A stretch of DNA of 64,000 bases from Demequina capsici (GTDB lineage: Bacteria; Actinomycetota; Actinomycetes; Actinomycetales; Demequinaceae), in the NCBI RefSeq assembly GCF_032102965.1, contig NZ_CP134880.1, positions 2,170,001 through 2,234,000 of the forward strand. Reading direction: 5' to 3'. Below, piece by piece: positions 1 to 6,082 of the stretch (positions within the stretch are counted from its first letter, which is position 1; every line of letters begins with the position of its first letter). A program made the translations under genes and the position numbers. The notes below the pieces were generated by a model. The model was not told the origin of the DNA, did no database searches, and was given only the letters and a program-made list of their open reading frames with translations.

Positions 1-71
1 TGCTCACGCTTGCCATGGGTGGTGCTCCTTCCGTGGCGCCGACCTGCTCGACGCCCACATCGATGCGAGGC

Positions 72-932
72 TCAGGCGGCCCCGGCCTGCTCCTGCTGCT
101 GGGCCTGGATCTCCTTGAGGCGCAGCCGGTCTGCGCGCCGCTGCTGCTGCGCGAGCGGGTCGGGGACGGGGGACGCAAGGAGCAGACGCTGGGTGTACGG
201 GCGCTGCGGGGTGGCAGTGACGGTGTCTCCGTCGCCCCACTCCACGAGCTCCCCGCGGTACAGCACCGCGACCCTGTGGGACATCTCTCGCACGACTGCG
301 AGGTCGTGGGAGATGAACAGATAGGCGACGCCGGTGCGCTCCTGGATCTCCAGGAACAGCTCGAGGACGCGGGCCTGGGTCGACAGGTCGAGCGCCGAGA
401 CGGGCTCGTCGCACACGATCAGCTTGGGGTCGAGCGCGAGCGCACGGGCGATCGCGATGCGCTGCCGCTGACCGCCGGAGAACTCTCGTGGCATGCGGTG
501 AGCGGCGTCCGCCGGCAGCCCGACGGTGTCGAGCAGCTCCTTGACGCGCGCGTTGGCCTCCGCCTTCGACGTCCTGCGCATGATCATCGGCTCGGTGAGC
601 GAGTCGCCGATCGTCAGCGACGGGTTGAGCGACGAGTAAGGGTCCTGGTACACCACCTGGATGTCCCTGGTGAGCTCGCGACGGCGCCGCTTCGTGGGGT
701 GGCTGATGTCCTCCCCCGCGAACGTGACCGCCCCTCCCGCCACGGGGACCAGGCCCAGGAGCGCGCGACCGATCGTGGTCTTGCCGGAGCCTGACTCTCC
801 TACGAGCCCGACCGTCTCGCCGGGCTTGATGTCGAAGCTGACTCCGTGGACGATCCGGATCGGCTTGGCGCGCATGCCGCGGCCCGGGTACTCGACGACC
901 AGGTCGTCGACCTTGAGCAGAGGCTCCGTCAT
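72..932 (-). CDS. ABC importer ATP-binding protein, DppF/OppF type
   Basis: This 286-residue ATPase would energise import of a peptide-like or oligosaccharide solute. The Walker A motif GESGSGKT lies at about residues 45-52, followed by a Q-loop (VYQDPYSSLNP), the signature SGGQRQR, Walker B (LIVCDEP) and the H-loop SHD. The C-terminal tail (YTQRLLLASPVPDP) is the oligopeptide-type extension, which separates it from amino-acid importers; the last 25 residues are Gln/Ala-rich. Its ATG overlaps the stop of the upstream fused permease-ATPase as ATGA, so the genes are translationally coupled. It is the last gene of a four-gene operon starting with a substrate-binding protein. The substrate is not readable from this subunit; the neighbouring rhamnosidase suggests a rhamnosyl compound. 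Bases 1-71, downstream, show nothing I can support. Confidence 0.93.
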   Translation of the reverse strand: MTEPLLKVDDLVVEYPGRGMRAKPIRIVHGVSFDIKPGETVGLVGESGSGKTTIGRALLGLVPVAGGAVTFAGEDISHPTKRRRRELTRDIQVVYQDPYSSLNPSLTIGDSLTEPMIMRRTSKAEANARVKELLDTVGLPADAAHRMPREFSGGQRQRIAIARALALDPKLIVCDEPVSALDLSTQARVLELFLEIQERTGVAYLFISHDLAVVREMSHRVAVLYRGELVEWGDGDTVTATPQRPYTQRLLLASPVPDPLAQQQRRADRLRLKEIQAQQQEQAGAA

Positions 933-2722
933 GACAGCGTCTCCCTTCCGAGGGTGCCGGTGCTGGCGGCCCCTGGCAGCGGGGCCCGCGGCGCTCCCGT
1001 CGGGATCGCCTCGAACAGCGACTGCGTGTACTGGTGGCGCGGGTCGTCGAACACGGACTGGGTGGGACCGGTCTCGACGATCACGCCTTGCCGCATGACC
1101 GACACCCGGTCGCAGATGTCGGCGACCACGCCGAAGTTGTGGGTGACGATGAGCACGGCCATCCCGAGCTCCGCCTGCAGGTCGCGGAGCAGATCGAGCA
1201 CCTCGGCCTGCACGGTGACGTCCAGGGCGGTGGTGGGCTCGTCTGCGATGAGCAGCGTGGGGTGCGACGCGACCGCGCCCGCGATCAGGACGCGCTGCGC
1301 CATGCCGCCCGACAGCTGGTGCGGGTAGGAGCGGAACACCCGCTTCGGGTCGGGGATCCCGACCTTGTCGAGCAGCGACATCGCCCGCTCGTGCGCCTGC
1401 TCCTTGGACATCCCCAGCACCTTGCGCAACGGTTCGGTGAGCTGGACGCCTACCGTGAAGGCGGGGTCCAGGTTGGACATCGGCTCCTGCGGGACGTACG
1501 CGATGCGGCTCCCGCGGAAGGTGTTCATGGAAGCGTCCGACACGCCCGTGAGGTCCTCGCCATCGAACACGATCGACCCGGCCATGACCTTGCCGCCCTT
1601 GGGAAGCAGGCCGAGCACGGCGAAGGCCGTCTGGGTCTTGCCGGAGCCGGACTCGCCGATCAGGCCGTGCGTCTCGCCACGACGGACCTCGAGGCTGGCG
1701 CCCTTCACGACCGTGGCCCAGCCGTCACCTGCGGGGTAGGCGACGGCGAGGTCGGTGACCGTGAGGACGGCGTCCGCCTCGGCCGCGTCCTCGTGACGCA
1801 CGATCTCCGGCGCGGAGGCCTCGAGGGCCCAGGCGATCTGACCCTTAGCGCGCCGCACGTCGGACGTGCCTTCGAGCTCGTCGCGCAGCGCGGTGCCGAG
1901 CAGGGTCAGGAAGATCATGGTGAGGCCCAGAGCGAGCGCCGGCCACAGGACCAGCTGCCCCGCACGGTTGATGTTGTAGAAGCCCTCGTTGAGCATCTGA
2001 CCCCACGTGGGGGTGTTCGGGTCGCCGAGCCCTAGGAAGTCGAAGCCCGCCTGCATGCCGATACCGGCGGCGATCGTGCCGGAGGTCAGCAGGATGACGG
2101 GCGCGCGCACCGCCATCAGGACGTGACGTCCGATGATCCTGCCGTCGCCCAGGCCAGAGGTGCGAGCGGCGTCGACGTACAGCTCGTTCCTGACTGCGCG
2201 CACCGAGTTGTAGACCACCCGGTAGTACACGGGCGAGATGAAGATGCCGAAGATCGTCATGGTCCACCACATCGACGGACCCATCACGGACCTCGCTGCG
2301 ATCAGCACGATGATCGACGGGATCGACATGGTCAGTGCGGTGAACCACGACCCGAGGGTGTCGATCCAGCCACCGTAGTAGCCGGCCACGAGACCGGCCG
2401 AGACGCCGATGACGGTGCCGACCGCGGCCACCAGCAGGCCGCCAGCGAGCGAGAAGCCGGTGGCGACGAGCAGGCGGGAGAGGATGTCCCGCCCGGCGCT
2501 GTCCCCTCCGAGCAGGTAGTCGCCGCCTGGCGGCGCGAAGATCATCTTCAGGTCGGTCTGCGACGGGTCGAAGGGCGCGAGGAACGGCCCGACGATCGCG
2601 ATCACGACGATGATGCTCAAGAAGACGATCGAGACGCCTCCGAGCGGATGCGTGATCAGGCGCTTGAACAGCCCCGCGCGAGGGGCGCGGGAGTCGGCGG
2701 CGGGCGCGGTGGCGGAGCTCAT
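929..2722 (-). CDS. Fused ABC permease (DppC type) and ATP-binding protein (DppD type)
   Basis: One 597-residue chain joins an inner-membrane permease (about residues 1-295, six predicted membrane segments, EAA-like loop around AARTSGLGDGRIIGRHVL) to a complete ATPase (about 320-597: Walker A GESGSGKT, signature SGGMAQR, Walker B LLIADEP, H-loop THN). In E. coli these are separate proteins DppC and DppD; fused versions are known in Actinobacteria, so this is unlikely to be an artefact. The ATG at 2722 (MSSATAPAAD) is chosen because it overlaps the stop of the DppB gene as ATGA; upstream codons in this frame are Arg/His-rich shadow sequence. The reading frame is open throughout the linker. Together with the second ATPase (72-932) it would give one nucleotide-binding domain of each type. 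Confidence 0.92.
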   Translation of the reverse strand: MSSATAPAADSRAPRAGLFKRLITHPLGGVSIVFLSIIVVIAIVGPFLAPFDPSQTDLKMIFAPPGGDYLLGGDSAGRDILSRLLVATGFSLAGGLLVAAVGTVIGVSAGLVAGYYGGWIDTLGSWFTALTMSIPSIIVLIAARSVMGPSMWWTMTIFGIFISPVYYRVVYNSVRAVRNELYVDAARTSGLGDGRIIGRHVLMAVRAPVILLTSGTIAAGIGMQAGFDFLGLGDPNTPTWGQMLNEGFYNINRAGQLVLWPALALGLTMIFLTLLGTALRDELEGTSDVRRAKGQIAWALEASAPEIVRHEDAAEADAVLTVTDLAVAYPAGDGWATVVKGASLEVRRGETHGLIGESGSGKTQTAFAVLGLLPKGGKVMAGSIVFDGEDLTGVSDASMNTFRGSRIAYVPQEPMSNLDPAFTVGVQLTEPLRKVLGMSKEQAHERAMSLLDKVGIPDPKRVFRSYPHQLSGGMAQRVLIAGAVASHPTLLIADEPTTALDVTVQAEVLDLLRDLQAELGMAVLIVTHNFGVVADICDRVSVMRQGVIVETGPTQSVFDDPRHQYTQSLFEAIPTGAPRAPLPGAASTGTLGRETLS

Positions 2723-3660
2723 GACAGTCGGACCTTCGGGTTGACCCACGCCTGAGCGACGTCGACGAGGGTGTTGACGAGGATGACGATCAGTCCTGTG
2801 AGGACGACGATGCCCATCACGACGGGGATGTCGCCCTGGGAGGTGGCGGACAGCGCGGCCGGCCCGATGCCGGGGATCGAGAACAGCTGCTCGACGATCA
2901 CGGCGCCGCCGAGCAGGATCACGAACTGGAGGCCGAGGATGCTGAGCGCGGGGCCGGCGGCGTTGCGCAGCACGTGCTTGTACACGACCGTGCGATGCGG
3001 GAGACCCCTGCTGCGCAGGGTGCGGACGTAGTCGCGCTCGAACGCGTCGAGCATCGAGCCGCGCACCTGCTGGGCGACGCCGCCGATCGAGCCGATGGTG
3101 AGCGCGGTGATGGGCAGCGCGATGGATAGCAGCCACTGCCCGACGTCGTCGCTGGGCTTGGTGTAGCCGGTCGCGGGGAACCAGTCGAGCCGGATCGCGA
3201 AGATGAGGACGAGCACCAAGGCGACGAGGAAGCCGGGGATCGCCTGGCCGATGACGGACAGGACCTGGACCGCTCGGTCGAGCCAGCCGCGACGCGTCGC
3301 GGCGAGCGCACCGAGGACGACGGCGATGAGCGCGGTGAGGACCACGGAGCCGACGGCGAGGGTGACGGTGACCTGCATGCGGGTCGTCACCGCCTCGACC
3401 ACGTCCTGGCCGGAGAACCAGGACTTGCCGAAGTCGCCGTGGACGGCCGCGGTGACCCAGTCCCAGAAGCGGACGAGCACCGGCTGGTCCAGCCCGAGCC
3501 GTTCCTTGACGACGTTGACGGCGTCCTCGGTCGCCGCCTGGCCGGCGATGCGCCGCGCGGTGTCGGTGCTTCCGAACTGCAGCAGGAAGAAGGTCAAGGT
3601 CGCCAGGGTGGCGATGAGACCGACTCCTGTGACGATGCGTCTTCCGACGAATCCGAGCAC
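2719..3660 (-). CDS. ABC importer permease, DppB type
   Basis: This 313-residue integral membrane permease of the dipeptide/oligopeptide/nickel class has an N-terminal membrane anchor (MLGFVGRRIVTGVGLIATLA), a periplasm-facing loop, and five more hydrophobic segments. The cytoplasmic EAA loop, which contacts the ATPase, is at YVRTLRSRGLPHRTVVYKHV. It pairs with the permease half of the fused downstream gene, with which it shares an ATGA overlap. A strong GC hairpin lies in the 70-base gap to the upstream substrate-binding protein gene. Family length is usual (about 310-340 residues). Confidence 0.93.
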   Translation of the reverse strand: MLGFVGRRIVTGVGLIATLATLTFFLLQFGSTDTARRIAGQAATEDAVNVVKERLGLDQPVLVRFWDWVTAAVHGDFGKSWFSGQDVVEAVTTRMQVTVTLAVGSVVLTALIAVVLGALAATRRGWLDRAVQVLSVIGQAIPGFLVALVLVLIFAIRLDWFPATGYTKPSDDVGQWLLSIALPITALTIGSIGGVAQQVRGSMLDAFERDYVRTLRSRGLPHRTVVYKHVLRNAAGPALSILGLQFVILLGGAVIVEQLFSIPGIGPAALSATSQGDIPVVMGIVVLTGLIVILVNTLVDVAQAWVNPKVRLS

Positions 3661-3683
3661 GATGACTCTCCTTGGGGTGGGGT

Positions 3684-3719
3684 GCCGGCGGGGCGGGTGG
3701 GGGCTCCCGCCCCGCCGGC
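3684..3719 (-). terminator. Perfect 14-bp hairpin between binding-protein and permease genes
   Basis: The arms 3684-3697 and 3706-3719 (GCCGGCGGGGCGGG and its exact complement) enclose an 8-base loop. There is no T run. Lying between the first and second cistrons, it is best read as an attenuator or 3' RNA-stabilising structure that leaves more binding-protein message than permease message, as seen in many importer operons; this role is inferred. Confidence 0.7.
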
Positions 3720-3730
3720 GATGGCGGGGA

Positions 3731-5278
3731 TCAGGCGGTCGGGACGATGTCCCACAGGTTGGGCGCGGCCTGACCGTTCTTCAGCGTGACCGCGGTGCCA
3801 TCGGTGGTGACCACGGCGTTGACGTACCGGTAGAACGGCGCGAACCAGGCGTTCTCCACGAGGTACTGGTTCATCTCCTGTGCGGCAGCGTCGCCGTCCT
3901 CGCCACCGAGGCGCATGCGGTCCGCGAGGGCCTGCAGAGTGTCGTCGGTCTGGTGGTAGATGTTCCAGGCCGAGTCGGGGGCGACGGCGAGCTTGTAGGT
4001 GCTCCACGACACGGCCTCCTGGTTGAGACCGAACTCGAAGACCCCCCACTTGCCGCCCAGCAGGTCGCTGATGAACGACTCGCCGGCCTGCTCGTAATTG
4101 ACGGTGATGCCTGCGTCAGCCAGGTTGCCCGCGATCAGCTGGGCCTCGGCCTCGGGGACGAACCCGCTGAGCGGCATGGTGATGGTGATGCCGTCCGGGT
4201 AGCCCGCCTCGGTGAGCAGCTGCTTCGCCTTGTCGACGTCGTACGTGTAGTAGTCCTCGAGCGAGGCGTCGTACGCGGTGGTGCCGGTGCCGAAGATCTG
4301 GTCCGTCACCTCGCCGTAACCGGACTCGAGGCCCTGCAGCAGGCCCTCGCGGTCGAGCGCGTAGTTGATCGCCTGACGGACGCGCACGTCGGCGAGCGCC
4401 GGGTCGACGACTCCCCAGCGGTCCGCGAGGATGAGGCCCTTCCAGTTGAGCGTCTGAGTGTTGACGGTGTAGCCGGCGCTCTCCGCGTCAGGGATCTGCG
4501 ACGTCGAGTTGAGGTTCGCGATGTCCACCTGGCCGTCGCGGAGCGCGTTGGTGAGAGCATTCGCGTCGGCGTAGTAGTTGATGACGACGGTGTCGTAGTG
4601 CTTGCTCTCCGGATCCCAGTAGTCGGGGTTCGCGGTGAACGTGTAGGTGGAGCCGATGGTGGACGCCGCCGAGTCGAGGATGTAGGGGCCGGAGCCGACG
4701 GGGACGGTCTGGATGTCGTCCGCGGTGAAGGCCGACTCGGCCTCGATGAGGCCCGAGTTCTGGCTGAGGTAGTCCAGCAGGGAGGGATCGGGGGCGGACA
4801 GCGTGATCTGGACGGTGTCGGAGTCCACCGCGGTCACGTCGGCGATGGAGGCGAGGTTGCCGCTGTTCTCGGAGGCGCCGGTCTGGAAGCGGGTGAGGTT
4901 GTCGACCACGACCTGCGAGTCGAGCGCGGACCCGTCGGTGAACGTGACGTCGTCGCGAAGGTTCAGCGTCAGGACCGTCATCGAGTCGTCGTAGGACCAG
5001 TCGGTCGCCAGCGCCGGCTCGATCGTGCCGTCGGCGGCCGCGCGGACCAGCGTGTCGTAGACGGCCATGTAGTAGGTCGCGGCGTTGCCCCACGACGAGT
5101 CCTGGGCGGCCCAGGTGGAGACATCGACGACGGCGCCGATCGTGAGCTTGGCCGCGTGTCCGGTGCCTCCGGATGCGGTGGACGAGGCGGTGGAGCCGTC
5201 GGTCCCACCCGACGAGCAGGCCGCGAGGGCGAGTGCGGCGGCGCCGATGAGGGCGCCGGCCTTGACTGTGCGGAGCAT
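3731..5278 (-). CDS. Extracytoplasmic solute-binding lipoprotein, family 5 (SBP_bac_5)
   Basis: This 515-residue protein has a lipoprotein signal: basic start, hydrophobic core and lipobox LAAC with Cys at residue 21, followed by a Ser/Thr/Gly-rich linker. The mature part matches the peptide/nickel-binding family (WSYDDSMTVLTLNLRDDVTF; RVRQAINYALDR). It captures the solute outside the membrane and hands it to the permeases encoded downstream. The start is preceded by GGAAGGGAAGC, a good ribosome site. Family 5 members bind peptides, nickel, heme or oligosaccharides; its promoter operator resembles the one of the alpha-L-rhamnosidase gene, so a rhamnose-containing oligosaccharide or glycoside is my inferred ligand. 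Nothing in the chain proves that. Confidence 0.9.
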   Translation of the reverse strand: MLRTVKAGALIGAAALALAACSSGGTDGSTASSTASGGTGHAAKLTIGAVVDVSTWAAQDSSWGNAATYYMAVYDTLVRAAADGTIEPALATDWSYDDSMTVLTLNLRDDVTFTDGSALDSQVVVDNLTRFQTGASENSGNLASIADVTAVDSDTVQITLSAPDPSLLDYLSQNSGLIEAESAFTADDIQTVPVGSGPYILDSAASTIGSTYTFTANPDYWDPESKHYDTVVINYYADANALTNALRDGQVDIANLNSTSQIPDAESAGYTVNTQTLNWKGLILADRWGVVDPALADVRVRQAINYALDREGLLQGLESGYGEVTDQIFGTGTTAYDASLEDYYTYDVDKAKQLLTEAGYPDGITITMPLSGFVPEAEAQLIAGNLADAGITVNYEQAGESFISDLLGGKWGVFEFGLNQEAVSWSTYKLAVAPDSAWNIYHQTDDTLQALADRMRLGGEDGDAAAQEMNQYLVENAWFAPFYRYVNAVVTTDGTAVTLKNGQAAPNLWDIVPTA

Positions 5279-5323
5279 CGTTGCTTCCCTTCCTCAGGTC
5301 GCGTCAACTCTGACGCTGAGCCG

Positions 5324-5352
5324 ACGCTAACACGCAAAATCTAAACATGCAA
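5324..5352 (-). promoter_or_regulatory. Promoter of the importer operon
   Basis: On the minus strand a -35 box TTGCAT (5352-5347) is separated by exactly 17 bases from a -10 box TAGCGT (5329-5324). Transcription would start near 5317 and give a leader of about 40 bases containing the ribosome site. The operator at 5333-5362 covers the -35 box and spacer, so a bound repressor would block polymerase. Confidence 0.65.
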
Positions 5353-5362
5353 AGATTTTTGA
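5333..5362. promoter_or_regulatory. TetR-type operator, copy 1 (importer/regulator intergenic region)
   Basis: An AT-rich imperfect palindrome in a GC-rich region: arms AAAATCT (5336-5342) and AGATTTT (5353-5359) around 10 bases. It sits between divergent starts of the binding-protein gene and the TetR gene and ends 12 bases before the tetR -10 box. Read on the minus strand it aligns with 5993-6022 in front of the rhamnosidase gene: both contain AAAAA(T/C)CTT(T/A)GCA and end TTTTGCG, with roughly three quarters of positions identical. Confidence 0.7.
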
Positions 5363-5387
5363 TAACGGTTCTGATACGCTCGGCGTC

Positions 5388-5978
5388 GTGGCAGGGCAAC
5401 GCGGCGAGTACGCCAAGAGCGCGAGGCGGCGCGAGGAGATCCTCGACGCCGCCTTCACCGTGTTCTCGCGCTCGGGCTTCACCGGCGCGACGGTCAGCGA
5501 GATCGCCCGCGAGGTCGGCATGAGCCAACCGGGCCTGCTGCATCACTTCGACAGCAAGCTCGCGATGCTCGAGGCGGTGTTCGAGCGGCGCGACCAGTCG
5601 GCGCTCGACATCCTGTCAGGGCGGCGCGACATCGAGTTCCTGCGAGGACTTGTCGAGATCTCCCGTCGCAACCACGAGAAGCGTGACCTGATCAGGCTCT
5701 ACACGGTCATCGCGGCCGAGGCGACAGCACCGGACCACCCTGCGCACGCACACTTCCAGCGCCGCTTCCACCGCGTCCTCGGCGGGACACAGGCCGCATT
5801 CGAGGAGGCGCAGCGCCTCGGACTGCTCAAGGAGGGCGTCGACCCCCACGCTGCGGCGCTCAGCAGCATCGCGGTCACCGAGGGCCTGCAGCTCATGTGG
5901 CTGTCGGGGTTCGACGAGATCGACATGGCCAAGGGCGCGCAGATCCACATGCAGCAGTTCCTCACCGTGCCGCTGTGA
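5388..5978 (+). CDS. TetR/AcrR-family transcriptional regulator, probable rhamnoside regulator
   Basis: This 196-residue regulator has a TetR N-terminal helix-turn-helix (about residues 12-58: ILDAAFTVFSRSGFTGATVSE then SQPGLLHHFDSK) and a C-terminal ligand domain of usual length. The GTG start at 5388 has no ribosome site; a -10 box TACGCT (5375-5380) lies 7 bases upstream, which indicates a leaderless mRNA. The gene lies between the divergent importer operon and the co-oriented rhamnosidase gene, and similar operators stand before both, so it is the likely local repressor, released by a rhamnoside or breakdown product. TetR-type control of sugar uptake is less usual than LacI or AraC control. 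The ligand is unknown. Confidence 0.88.
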   Translation: MAGQRGEYAKSARRREEILDAAFTVFSRSGFTGATVSEIAREVGMSQPGLLHHFDSKLAMLEAVFERRDQSALDILSGRRDIEFLRGLVEISRRNHEKRDLIRLYTVIAAEATAPDHPAHAHFQRRFHRVLGGTQAAFEEAQRLGLLKEGVDPHAAALSSIAVTEGLQLMWLSGFDEIDMAKGAQIHMQQFLTVPL

Positions 5979-5992
5979 CCGTTCACAACGGA

Positions 5993-6036
5993 TAAAAACC
6001 TTAGCACTTGAAGAATTTTGCGACGCGACGTACCGT
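5993..6036 (+). promoter_or_regulatory. Rhamnosidase promoter with TetR-type operator, copy 2
   Basis: A -35 box TTGAAG (6008-6013) and -10 box TACCGT (6031-6036) are exactly 17 bases apart. The operator-like sequence at 5993-6022 contains the -35 box. It matches copy 1 (5333-5362, read on the other strand) in the same position relative to the -35 box, which supports joint control by the regulator encoded at 5388. Confidence 0.68.
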
Positions 6037-6082
6037 GTCCCGAAGCCGCCGCAGCGACGCGCGCCGCCACGAGAGGACGCCC

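Noticed and set aside
929-2722. Suspicion that the permease-ATPase fusion is an assembly artefact
   Set aside because: The frame is open across the linker, both domains are complete and such fusions are known in Actinobacteria.
3203-5344. Long plus-strand frame opposite the permease and binding-protein genes
   Set aside because: Val/Gly/Arg-rich shadow with no motif; minus strand genes have clear signal peptide and membrane features.
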